Of a stretch of 40,083 nucleotides of DNA, positions 9,086 to 17,013 are shown one piece after another (the stretch's first letter is position 1; every line of letters begins with the position of its first letter). The stretch comes from Pontibacter silvestris (GTDB lineage Bacteria > Bacteroidota > Bacteroidia > Cytophagales > Hymenobacteraceae): assembly GCF_020907275.1 (NCBI RefSeq), contig NZ_JAJJWI010000030.1:1-40083 (forward strand), read 5' to 3'. The position numbers were made by a program, and so were the translations under genes. Below the pieces are notes generated by a model. It did no database searches and was not told the DNA's origin. It saw only the letters and a list, made by a program, of their open reading frames with translations.

Positions 9086-9150
9086 TGTTCCGGTGCTGAA
9101 CTTGCCAGCAGCCCGAAGGGCAGGTTCAGCTACACAGCACCGGGCGGGGA
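9086..9150. repeat. Nested inverted repeat, possible REP element or structured RNA
   Basis: CCGGTGCTG (9090-9098) pairs with CAGCACCGG (9135-9143). GCTGAACTTGCC (9095-9106) pairs with GGCAGGTTCAGC (9119-9130) with one G-U type mismatch. A small GCCC-GAA-GGGC hairpin (9111-9121) lies in the middle. The left copy of GCTG can pair with either right partner, giving two alternative folds. There is no T tract, so it is not a standard terminator. Confidence 0.5.
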
Positions 9151-9235
9151 AATGAATTTTCGCAGGCTTGGAGCGCACAGACTAGAACAATGTAATAGCA
9201 GGTACTATACCGCTACTGTAGTTATAAGGCTTTAA

Positions 9236-9268
9236 ACAAAAAAGAGGCTGTCTTTTGAACAGCCTCTT
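9236..9268 (-). terminator. Intrinsic terminator of the M1 aminopeptidase gene
   Basis: Stem AAGAGGCTGT / ACAGCCTCTT (9242-9251 and 9259-9268) with a 7-nt loop; on the minus strand the stem runs into TTTTTGTTT. It lies 25 bases beyond the stop at 9293. Confidence 0.88.
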
Positions 9269-9292
9269 CTGTTATACTGTAATAAACTCTTC

Positions 9293-10948
9293 TTACTGAG
9301 CAGCTAAGTCAGATGCTTCTATGTAAAAGTTAGGGTCTACTTTAACAGCCGTGTTCTTCTTCAGTCCCTTCAGTTCCTGCCAGTTTGTGGTAGGTTCCAG
9401 CCACTTCTCTTTTCCATTTAGCAACACTTTTACCGGCATATTAAAACCAGCTACGCTATTGCTCCACCTGTACTTTAGTACTTTACCTGTTACCTGGTAC
9501 TCCAGCTTTGGCACTCTAATGTCGCGCAGGTATTGGTTGAAAAAAGAAGAAAGGTCACGGCCTACGTGTTGACTCAGGTAGTTTTCAATTTGAGCTGTGG
9601 TTACAGTCTGGTGGTAGAAATCTTTGTTCAGTCCACGAAGGATGCCACGCCACTTCTCGTCATCTTCCACAATTTGCCGCAGAGTGTGCAGCATGTTAGC
9701 TCCTTTAAAGTACATGTCGCCAGAGCCACTGTTATTTACATTATAATGACCTATAATAGGAATATCGTTTTGAATGTTGGCTCGTTGGCCAATTACATAA
9801 GCACTGCTTGCCTCTTTACCATAGTGGTAATCAAGGAAAAGATTCTCGGAATAAGTGGTAAAGCTTTCATGAACCCACATATCAGCAATATCCTTATAAG
9901 TGATATTGTTGGCAAACCATTCGTGCCCCGATTCATGAATGATGATATAATCGAACTTTAAGCCCCAGCCAGTGCCGCTAAGGTCTCTGCCCAGGTAGCC
10001 ATTCTGGTAGCCATTGCCATAGGTAACAGAGCTCTGGTGCTCCATCCCCAGGTAAGGAACCTCCACAAGTTTATAGCTGTCTTCGTAAAAAGGATAGGGG
10101 CCAAACCAGTGTTCAAAGGCTTCCAGCATGCGTGGCACATCTTTGAACTGCCGCTTTGCCACATCCAGGTTATAGGTAAGTACATAGTAGTTGCAATCCA
10201 GCTCACCTTTCTCCCCCTGATACGTTTCTGAGAAGTTAGCGTAGTCCGCAACATTAACATTTACACCGTAATTGTTGATCGGGTTAGATATAAACCAATG
10301 ATAAGTCCTGGTGCCGTCTTTATTCTGGTCTACTCCTCTTAGTCGTCCATTAGACACATCAATCAGGTTTTCTGGCACAGTGGCGCTAATGAGCATGCTG
10401 TCAGGTTCATCGTACATGTGGTCTTTACAAGGCCACCACATGCTGGCGCCATCTCCCTGGTTAGAATTAGCTACAAAAGGTTTGCCGTTGGCGTCTTTTT
10501 GCCAGGTGAGCCCTCCGCTCCAGGGAGGCCTTACACTTACAGGTGGTTTGCCTCCATAATAAATGTCTACTGCCTTAACTGCTCCTGCTAATTGATTCTC
10601 TGATAGCTGAATATAATATACATTCCCATCGCGGTTGTATTGTAACTCTTGCCCGTTCTGCACTACTTTCTCAATGCTCATAGGAGGCTGGAGGTCTATC
10701 TGCATTAGTTGTTTAGGTTCCAGCACCTTATATCGCACCGTATTAACACCTTTGATAGTGCTGTCTGCAGGATTTATCTGTACATCCAGGTGATAATAGG
10801 TCAGGTCCCACCACGCACGTTCCGGGGTAATGGAGCCACGTAAGGTGTCTTGGCGGGTAAAGGCAGAGGTAGTTTGGGCATGTGTGGCAAAGGCTGTAGC
10901 CAGAAAGGCTGCTCCGGAAATAAACACACGCTTAAGTGAATTTTTCAT
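9293..10948 (-). CDS. Secreted M1-family metallo-aminopeptidase
   Basis: 551 residues with a signal peptide (MKNSLKRVFISGAAFLATAFATHAQ). The zinc site HESGH (H338, E339, H342) is followed 19 residues later by the third ligand, E361 in WVHESF, the exact M1 spacing. The GMEHQS motif stands where M1 enzymes have GxMEN, which binds the substrate N-terminus; the H in place of N is common in short secreted bacterial M1 proteins. The N-terminal beta domain (YYHLDVQINPADSTIKG) also fits. It should remove N-terminal residues from peptides in the periplasm or outside the cell. It lacks the long C-terminal domain of classic PepN and has no T9SS tail. It is convergent with the peroxidase gene and ends in its own terminator. 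Confidence 0.93.
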   Translation of the reverse strand: MKNSLKRVFISGAAFLATAFATHAQTTSAFTRQDTLRGSITPERAWWDLTYYHLDVQINPADSTIKGVNTVRYKVLEPKQLMQIDLQPPMSIEKVVQNGQELQYNRDGNVYYIQLSENQLAGAVKAVDIYYGGKPPVSVRPPWSGGLTWQKDANGKPFVANSNQGDGASMWWPCKDHMYDEPDSMLISATVPENLIDVSNGRLRGVDQNKDGTRTYHWFISNPINNYGVNVNVADYANFSETYQGEKGELDCNYYVLTYNLDVAKRQFKDVPRMLEAFEHWFGPYPFYEDSYKLVEVPYLGMEHQSSVTYGNGYQNGYLGRDLSGTGWGLKFDYIIIHESGHEWFANNITYKDIADMWVHESFTTYSENLFLDYHYGKEASSAYVIGQRANIQNDIPIIGHYNVNNSGSGDMYFKGANMLHTLRQIVEDDEKWRGILRGLNKDFYHQTVTTAQIENYLSQHVGRDLSSFFNQYLRDIRVPKLEYQVTGKVLKYRWSNSVAGFNMPVKVLLNGKEKWLEPTTNWQELKGLKKNTAVKVDPNFYIEASDLAAQ

Positions 10949-11328
10949 GGTTGGTGTAAGTGGCTTCGCTGGCTGTTTATGCAGCGTTTGTTTTAAATGA
11001 ATTCACAATATAGGAAACAGTCAGGTAATGTCATATTTTGAATAAAGGTGAGAGGGGGAGTGGAGTTGGGTAATGTCTAAGTTGGCGTAGCTAGGGAGTT
11101 CATCCATATATTCATTTCACTTACTGTTGCATAGCTATTATTAATGTGCTCCAAGTCTGCGAGTAATCGTTTTGAGTTTCAGCGTTGTGTCACTGGATCT
11201 AAACCTTTAATTCAGCAGGGCAAGTAGTTCTGGGTGGGAACCGATTTAACCCGGTCAGGGGGCTATGGTGCTGGCAGATAATCAGGCGTTGTCATTCAGC
11301 CAGGAGGGGACTGCAATGGCTTCCATAT
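10949..11328. other. Intergenic region left of the polysaccharide locus
   Basis: This 380-base gap should carry the promoter of the aminopeptidase (minus strand), but no exact TAnnTTTG match is visible. Its right half (11220-11320) is G-rich and can form ACCG/CGGT and CTGGC/GCCAG stems just before the small ORF. I could not match it to a riboswitch class. Confidence 0.45.
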
Positions 11329-11535
11329 ATGTACAGCGCAACCTATAGGTATTTCCGAACTAATGATGGAAATAGAATACAGGTAATAGCAGAAGATTTT
11401 GACAAGCAAGAGCAGGGTACAATTACCTCATACGGGACGGGCCAGTCAGTTCCTGTAACAGCTATTGAGCAATGCTATCCCCAGAAAGAGACGCGCTTTA
11501 GCAAAAGGTTGAGCGAGGGTATATATTTTATTTAG
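11329..11535 (+). CDS. Possible small hypothetical protein (68 aa)
   Basis: An ATG-started ORF of 68 codons (MYSATYRYFRTNDGNRIQVI...) with balanced amino-acid composition and codon use like nearby genes, preceded within 25 bases by a purine-rich GGAGGGG. I do not recognise the family and see no signal peptide or membrane segment. It lies alone between the aminopeptidase and the polysaccharide locus. It could be a chance ORF. Confidence 0.4.
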   Translation: MYSATYRYFRTNDGNRIQVIAEDFDKQEQGTITSYGTGQSVPVTAIEQCYPQKETRFSKRLSEGIYFI

Positions 11536-11829
11536 AGCAGAGGCTGCTCCTGGTAAAGCGGAAGCAAAGCTATTGATTCTGTAATGCCACTTTCGAACAT
11601 GCTAGTGGTGATAGCTTAGTGCAACTGCCAGTCTACTTACTATGAAGTCTTATTATGTCTTCCTCTTCTATCTCCTCTTTTTCTTGAGTAACACCTGTAG
11701 GAACATAAAGTGCAACTGTTCTGTATTTTTAATTTTTTAATATTTATTTTAAATATTATTTGAATAATAGATAATTATTCATAATTTAAACCTGAATTGT
11801 ATAATTGTCATTCTTTACGTTCATTATCA
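11536..11829. promoter_or_regulatory. AT-rich leader upstream of the polysaccharide locus
   Basis: About 290 bases that become strongly AT-rich from 11700. They include a hairpin AATATTT / AAATATT (11739-11757) and a near-match promoter box TATTATTTG around 11755 with one base too many between TA and TTTG. This is where the promoter of the export/kinase pair should be, but no exact consensus is present. Confidence 0.4.
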
Positions 11830-12615
11830 ATGAAGCTTAATAATATCTTAACAACTGTTGTTGTTTTCCTGTTTCTCTCAATCTTCACTTCTTGTACCAG
11901 TACAAGAGATGTAGTGTATTTTAATAATGTTAAGGGTACTGAATTTTTAGGAGAAGTAGGAAACCTAGAACCTGTGATCCAACAGAATGATATCTTAAGC
12001 ATTTCTGTAACTAGCTTGAATCCTGCAGCAACTGAAATTTTCAATGTTCTGGATGTTAACTACCGTAATTCAAATGCTACAAGCAATGTCTCGCAGGCTG
12101 TTGGATACTTGGTTGATCAGGATGGGTATATTTTATTTCCGTTTCTGGGAAAAGTCAAAGCAGCTGGGCTGACCAAAAAGGAAGTGAAGGAAAGTATAAG
12201 AATGGAATTGATAAATAGGAAGCTGTTGCTTGACCCTATTGTAGATCTCCGGTATTTAAACTATAAAGTATCTGTGTTGGGTGAAGTAGGGCGTCCGTCT
12301 GTACTTACTGTGCCAAATGAAAAGATTACATTACTTGAAGCTCTTAGCTTGGCAGGGGATTTAACTATATATGCTAACCGAGATAATGTCTTGCTGATTA
12401 GAGAGGAGCAAGGTGTAAAGAAGCTAACACGTATCAATTTAACAACAGATGAACTGTTTACATCTCCTTACTATTACCTCAAATCAAATGACATTATATA
12501 TGTAGAACCTAATAAGACTAAAATTCAAAATGCGGGCTTTGCAAGACAATGGTTACCAGTAGTGTTTAGCGGCTTGTCTGTAGCAGTTATTGCGATTGAT
12601 CGTTTGACAAGATAA
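11830..12615 (+). CDS. Polysaccharide export outer-membrane lipoprotein (Wza-like)
   Basis: The ATG at 11830 gives 261 residues with a lipoprotein signal (MKLNNILTTVVVFLFLSIFTSC; C22 is the lipidated cysteine). A TTG-started extension upstream would bury the signal. The polysaccharide export domain (PVIQQNDILSISVTSLNP) is followed by an SLBB-like domain (VSVLGEVGRPSVLTVPNEKITLLEALSLAGD). A hydrophobic segment near the C-terminus (WLPVVFSGLSVAVIAI) is typical of Bacteroidota members. It should form the outer-membrane channel through which the polymer leaves the cell, docking with the Wzc-like protein encoded 17 bases downstream. Confidence 0.93.
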   Translation: MKLNNILTTVVVFLFLSIFTSCTSTRDVVYFNNVKGTEFLGEVGNLEPVIQQNDILSISVTSLNPAATEIFNVLDVNYRNSNATSNVSQAVGYLVDQDGYILFPFLGKVKAAGLTKKEVKESIRMELINRKLLLDPIVDLRYLNYKVSVLGEVGRPSVLTVPNEKITLLEALSLAGDLTIYANRDNVLLIREEQGVKKLTRINLTTDELFTSPYYYLKSNDIIYVEPNKTKIQNAGFARQWLPVVFSGLSVAVIAIDRLTR

Positions 12616-12632
12616 TTTTAAATGTAAAGCTT

Positions 12633-14951
12633 ATGTCTACTAATACTGAAGATAAATTGTTTGCTTCATTGATATATAGGTACTTTCCTTACTGGCCTTT
12701 GTTTATACTTTTATTAGTAGTATCCTTAGTAGGAGCATGGGGGTATTTAAACATTTATGCAACACCAACTTATGAGGTTTCGGCTTCGCTGCTAATTAAA
12801 GATGAAAAGAAAGGAGTTGTTGATTCTAAAATGACAGAATCTATTGATGCCTTTACATCAAATAAAATTGTTGAAAATGAGATTAATATAATCCATTCTC
12901 ATGCTTTGTTGAAGAAGGTTGTGGATAAGCTTCAACTTTATGCACCAGTTTATGAAGAAGGAAAAGTCAAGTCAATCTCGGCTTATGCTTCATCCCCTAT
13001 CAAGATTAAATTAAAGCGCCCTGATAAAGCTCAGGAACAAGCTAAAATATATTTTACTTTTGATGAAGTACAAAATAGGGTTACTATAGATAACAAAGCA
13101 TATAAGCTCAATAAATGGGTAAAAACTCCATATGGAGAAATGAGGTTTTCTAAGAACAAGAATAAGATAGAAGCATCTAAAGAGCCTCTATACTTTTCTA
13201 TTATTCAGCCTCAGAAAATAACTAACCAACTTTTGGAGAGTATTAGTATAGAGGCCTCAAGTAAATTATCGACTGTTATAGATTTAAGGTTAAGGGATTT
13301 TGTGCCACAGCGAGGTGAAGACATATTAAATACCCTTATTAAAACATATACGCAGGTAGCAATTTCTGAAAGAGAGAAAGTAGCGGCAAACACCTTGGAT
13401 TTTGTCGAAAACCGTATTAATCTTGTTGAAAGGGAGTTAGATAGCCTTGAATATCAGGTTGTCAATTATAAATCCACAAATGGAGCTGTTGACTTAAGCG
13501 AACAGAGCAAGCTGTTTCTAAGAAATGTTGGGGACAATGATCGTAAAATTTCTGAAATTAATACGCAGCTAGCTGTCCTGGATAAAGTAGAGAAATATAT
13601 TATTTCTAAAAATAATACTACAGGTATTGTGCCATCTACCATGGGGATAAATGATCCTATACTGTCGCAGCTTTTACATAAGTTATACGATTCAGAAATA
13701 AAATACCAGCAGTTAAGAAAAACAACAGCTGAAAACAACCCTATACTTGTATCTATTACAGATGAAATTAAAAGTATAAGGCCAAGTATACTGGAAAATA
13801 TAAAAAACCAACGCACTAACTTAATAGCAAGTCGCTCAAATTTAGCTTCTACAAGTAACGGATATAATTCAGTATTACAGAACATTCCTCAAAAAGAAAG
13901 AGAACTGCTAGAAATAAGCCGGCAGCAAATGATTAAAAACGATGCATACAGTTTTCTTCTTAAGAAAAGAGAAGAAACAGTTCTCTCCTATGCTCCGAGT
14001 GCGGGTGATGTGCGTATTGTAGATATGGCTGAGGCCTCGGTACTACCTGTAACTCCTAAGCCTTTATATATCTATCTAGTAGCTATTATGGTAGCATGCG
14101 CTTTAGGTTTTGTTATGATAGTAGGGAAAGAGTTGTTGAATAGTAAAGTTTTATTCCGGTCAGAAATTGAAGGATATTCCAGCGCACCTATAGTGGCCGA
14201 ACTATCTTATGTTAAAAGATCGAAAGATGGGTTATTTAAAGAACCCACTGAAGCATCTGTTATTGAGCAGTTTAGGCAGTTAAGGACAACAATGGGATTG
14301 TATGGGCGAACTTTCACTAAAAAGAAAATAATGGTTACCTCTAGTATACCTGGCGAAGGGAAAAGCTTTATAAGTACAAACCTTGCATTTAGCTTATCCT
14401 TATCAGGTAAGAAAGTAGTACTCCTTGATTTTGATTTTAGAAATCCAAACATTTCCTCTCAGTTTAATCTTTATAAAGAAAACGGAATAACTGATTATTT
14501 AAAAAATGAATTAAATAATGAAAAGATAATAAGAAACACAGCTTATAATAACCTGTTTATCGTACCAGCAGGTAAAGATGTAGGAGATCATACAGAGATA
14601 TTGCTAAATGGGAGCTTGTTAGATGGATTCTTTGAATACTTAGAAAAAGAGTTTGATTACATTATTATAGATACTCCTCCTCTTGAACTTGTTTCTGACG
14701 CTTACTTACTTACTGAATATTGTGACATTACACTTTTAGTTATGCGACATGCATATACTCCTAAGAATATAGTGCAACGGTTGACTATTAACAATAAATT
14801 AAATTCGTTGAAAAACGTAGCTATTGTGTTTAACGGAATTAAAGCCAGAGGATTTGTAAAAGGGCAGTATGGCTATGGCTATGGGTACGGGTATGACAAC
14901 AAATATGGAGATAAAACCTATAGAGCCAGAAATATAGCAGCAAAAGCATAA
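12633..14951 (+). CDS. Polysaccharide co-polymerase with BY-type tyrosine kinase (Wzc-like)
   Basis: 772 residues. A first membrane segment (~18-40) is followed by a Wzz/chain-length domain and a long coiled-coil periplasmic region, a second membrane segment near 480-500 (PKPLYIYLVAIMVACALGFVMIV), then a cytoplasmic bacterial tyrosine kinase. Walker A is GEGKS (574-578), Walker A' is LLDFDFRNP (D599, D601), and Walker B is IIIDTPP (D680). The C-terminal tail carries a tyrosine cluster (Y746, 748, 750, 752, 754, 758, 763), the usual autophosphorylation site. Such proteins control chain length and couple polymerisation to export. Kinase and co-polymerase are fused as in proteobacterial Wzc. It probably shares a transcript with the upstream export gene (17-base gap). 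No cognate phosphatase is in the window. Confidence 0.95.
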   Translation: MSTNTEDKLFASLIYRYFPYWPLFILLLVVSLVGAWGYLNIYATPTYEVSASLLIKDEKKGVVDSKMTESIDAFTSNKIVENEINIIHSHALLKKVVDKLQLYAPVYEEGKVKSISAYASSPIKIKLKRPDKAQEQAKIYFTFDEVQNRVTIDNKAYKLNKWVKTPYGEMRFSKNKNKIEASKEPLYFSIIQPQKITNQLLESISIEASSKLSTVIDLRLRDFVPQRGEDILNTLIKTYTQVAISEREKVAANTLDFVENRINLVERELDSLEYQVVNYKSTNGAVDLSEQSKLFLRNVGDNDRKISEINTQLAVLDKVEKYIISKNNTTGIVPSTMGINDPILSQLLHKLYDSEIKYQQLRKTTAENNPILVSITDEIKSIRPSILENIKNQRTNLIASRSNLASTSNGYNSVLQNIPQKERELLEISRQQMIKNDAYSFLLKKREETVLSYAPSAGDVRIVDMAEASVLPVTPKPLYIYLVAIMVACALGFVMIVGKELLNSKVLFRSEIEGYSSAPIVAELSYVKRSKDGLFKEPTEASVIEQFRQLRTTMGLYGRTFTKKKIMVTSSIPGEGKSFISTNLAFSLSLSGKKVVLLDFDFRNPNISSQFNLYKENGITDYLKNELNNEKIIRNTAYNNLFIVPAGKDVGDHTEILLNGSLLDGFFEYLEKEFDYIIIDTPPLELVSDAYLLTEYCDITLLVMRHAYTPKNIVQRLTINNKLNSLKNVAIVFNGIKARGFVKGQYGYGYGYGYDNKYGDKTYRARNIAAKA

Positions 14952-15207
14952 TCTTTACATTAGTATAAGCTCCACTACATCTACAATTCTAGTACTCCTA
15001 TTTCCTGAAAGCTCAGGATCTTAAATATTTCGCTTACCTAGTTAGTTTTAAAGAAAGTATATACAGCAAGCTCTTTTTGGCTTTAGCTGATTTTAGATTA
15101 CTGTATATATCTTATACAAAATTATATTTTCCAAGTTACGACATGTGACTGAGGTCGGCGAAGCCATATCAAATTTGTAAATTTTAAATTAACGGATCCA
15201 GAGAGTG

Positions 15208-15723
15208 ATGAATGAAAAATGGTATGCGGTTTATACAAGGCCACGTTGGGAGAAAAAAGTAGCAGAGACTCTGACATTGAAAAGCATTAAGAATTATTGT
15301 CCGCTAAACAAAGTCGTACATCAGTGGAGTGACAGAAAAAAGACAGTACACGTTCCGCTTTTTACCTCCTATGTATTTGTACATGTTACAGAAAGGCAGT
15401 TTATGGAGCTAAAGAAGGTGAACGGTGTCATTAGTATTGTTACCTGGTTAAATAAGCCTGCAGTTATCAAAGATAGTGAGATTGAATCTATTAAAACGTT
15501 TCTTACTGACCATAGCAATGTTCAACTGGAAATAGTTGAGGTTAATGTAAATGATACCATACAGATTACGCAAGGATCTCTTTTGGACAAGAAGGGCACT
15601 ATTGTAGCTATTAAGAAAAATGTTATCAAAGTTGCTCTTCCATCGTTAGGTTATGTTCTTTATGCCGAAGTAGATAAATCTAGTGTGTCAAGAGTAACTG
15701 AAAAGATTACGATTAGCTGCTAA
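15208..15723 (+). CDS. UpxY-family transcription antiterminator (NusG paralogue)
   Basis: 171 residues from the ATG at 15208; the preceding in-frame GTG would add one methionine. The N-terminal NGN domain is clear (KWYAVYTRPRWEKKVAETL, then PLFTSYVFVHV), and a C-terminal KOW-like domain follows (NDTIQITQGSLLDKKGTIVAI). Bacteroidota UpxY proteins are encoded in capsule and exopolysaccharide operons and let RNA polymerase read through long biosynthetic transcripts. Here it follows the export/kinase pair across a 256-base gap and precedes the glycosyltransferases, so it probably controls the genes downstream. It is smaller than housekeeping NusG, and nothing else in the window resembles NusG. 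Confidence 0.92.
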   Translation: MNEKWYAVYTRPRWEKKVAETLTLKSIKNYCPLNKVVHQWSDRKKTVHVPLFTSYVFVHVTERQFMELKKVNGVISIVTWLNKPAVIKDSEIESIKTFLTDHSNVQLEIVEVNVNDTIQITQGSLLDKKGTIVAIKKNVIKVALPSLGYVLYAEVDKSSVSRVTEKITISC

Positions 15724-15756
15724 TTTTATCCCAAAGCCACTGAGTATTAAGAATTA

Positions 15757-15787
15757 TTGGCCTTTATTACAATAAAGATCAACTTTG
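15757..15787 (+). promoter_or_regulatory. Putative promoter upstream of the GT4 gene with palindromic spacer
   Basis: TTG (15757-15759), a 20-nt spacer and CAACTTTG (15780-15787) match the Bacteroidetes TTG-N19-21-TAnnTTTG pattern with one mismatch. The spacer contains the palindrome CTTTATTACAATAAAG, which could be a binding site or a chance hairpin. Confidence 0.35.
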
Positions 15788-15845
15788 CCGCAACTATCTC
15801 CTTCTGCTTAAAATTGTTCACCCCTTAACAATAAGACATACCAAA

Positions 15846-16949
15846 ATGAAAGTAGCATTCTTCTATAGAAGATTAAACCAGGGCGGCATTCAGCGAATGC
15901 TTATCAACTGTGCTGAATATTTTGCAAGCAGTGGACATGATGTTAGCATAATCCTTATTGAAAAGGTAGGGGAATATTTAGACACGATAGACCCACGAAT
16001 CAAAATTATTCCTTTTGAAAACAGGCAGAAGGCAAACTTATTTCGCTCGTTTAAAAAGATACTGCTAAAAGAAGAGTTTGACGTGCTGTTTACGGCTTCT
16101 CCTCCTCTCAATATTTTTGCAGTGTTATGTAAGCTCTTTATAAACACCAAAACTAAAATTGTTATTTCAGAAAATAACAATACAGTATCGTTGTTTAACA
16201 ACAATAAGCTTACTGCCTCTAAGCTAACTTTCTTTGGTATACCCTTAGTTTATAGGTTTGCAGATTGTATTGTTGCTGTTTCAAAAGGGCTTTCTGATAA
16301 CCTGTCTTCTTTAGCCTTAATTCCGAAACATAAGATTAAAACAATATATAATCCTGCTTTTTCCAATAATCTTTTAATGCATATGCATGATGAAATAAGT
16401 CATCCTTGGCTAACAGATAAGCAGGTGCCTGTATTGATTAATGTTGCCCGCCTAGCTAATGCAAAGAACCAGAAAATGTTAGTACATGCCGTGGCCAGGG
16501 TGCTGAAAACAAGACAAGTTAAGTTGCTTATTGTGGGAGAGGGGCCTCTGCGTGATATGCTGCAGGAGGAGATAGATAAGTTAAACCTGCGAGAGTACAT
16601 AGATTTGGTAGGTTTCCAACTGAATCCGGTTTCCTGGATTGCAAAGTCTGATCTATTTGTTTTATCATCTGATTACGAAGGTTTTGGAATGGTAGTAGTA
16701 GAGGCTTTAGCCACTGGTGTTACAGTGGTTACCACTAAATGTGATTATGGGCCTTCTGAAATCGTGAATGATGGGGAGTACGGGTATTTAGCCTCTGTTG
16801 GTGATGAAGAGGATCTTGCAAATAAGATTTTATATGCCTTGAAAAATCCTTTACAAAAAGAAAATCAAATGCAGCGGGCAAAGGATTTTCATGTGGATAC
16901 AGTAATGGAAAAATATCACGAGTTATTTACAAGTCTGGCAGTTTCCTAA
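15846..16949 (+). CDS. Glycosyltransferase family 4
   Basis: 367 residues with a GT-B fold. The N-terminal half begins MKVAFFYRRLNQGGIQRMLIN with the glycine-rich loop; the C-terminal half has the GT4 signatures PVLINVARLANAKNQ, LLIVGEGPLRDML, and the EX7E motif EGFGMVVVE (E278 and E286) that contacts the sugar-nucleotide donor. It should transfer a sugar with retention of configuration on the cytoplasmic face of the membrane during repeat-unit assembly. Donor and acceptor cannot be told from sequence. It lies 122 bases after upxY. Confidence 0.92.
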   Translation: MKVAFFYRRLNQGGIQRMLINCAEYFASSGHDVSIILIEKVGEYLDTIDPRIKIIPFENRQKANLFRSFKKILLKEEFDVLFTASPPLNIFAVLCKLFINTKTKIVISENNNTVSLFNNNKLTASKLTFFGIPLVYRFADCIVAVSKGLSDNLSSLALIPKHKIKTIYNPAFSNNLLMHMHDEISHPWLTDKQVPVLINVARLANAKNQKMLVHAVARVLKTRQVKLLIVGEGPLRDMLQEEIDKLNLREYIDLVGFQLNPVSWIAKSDLFVLSSDYEGFGMVVVEALATGVTVVTTKCDYGPSEIVNDGEYGYLASVGDEEDLANKILYALKNPLQKENQMQRAKDFHVDTVMEKYHELFTSLAVS

Positions 16950-16976
16950 GAAGTTTTATCTCACTGAAAAGACTTC
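16950..16976 (+). other. Weak hairpin after the GT4 gene
   Basis: GAAGTTTT and AAAAGACTTC pair with one bulged base directly after the stop codon. There is no good T tract, so it is a pause site or processing hairpin at most. Confidence 0.35.
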
Positions 16977-17013
16977 AATATCATGAATTTTAATCAATAC
17001 ATAGTAGTATAGA

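Larger units (their letters stand above)
8540..9235. other. Gene-free region with structured repeats
   Basis: About 700 bases follow the peroxidase gene without a convincing ORF. The first 220 bases are GC-richer and featureless. The middle holds a REP-like element (8849-8932) bracketed by CTCAATTTGAG copies, and the right third holds a complex inverted repeat (9086-9150). Both are listed separately. Confidence 0.6.

Noticed and set aside
9041..9235. 64-codon plus-strand ORF
   Set aside because: It overlaps the nested inverted repeat, its protein has odd composition with no family resemblance, and the DNA symmetry explains the sequence better.
9533..9961. 142-codon plus-strand ORF opposite the aminopeptidase
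   Set aside because: It is a mirror of a well-supported M1 peptidase gene that contains the zinc motif in the other strand.
13466..13885. 139-codon minus-strand ORF inside the Wzc-like gene
   Set aside because: Antisense to a coiled-coil coding region of a confident gene; such ORFs arise readily there.
14952..15207. Terminator or promoter in the 256-base gap before upxY
   Set aside because: Only a 5-bp CCTGA/TCAGG stem without T tract and inexact TAnnTTTG matches are present.
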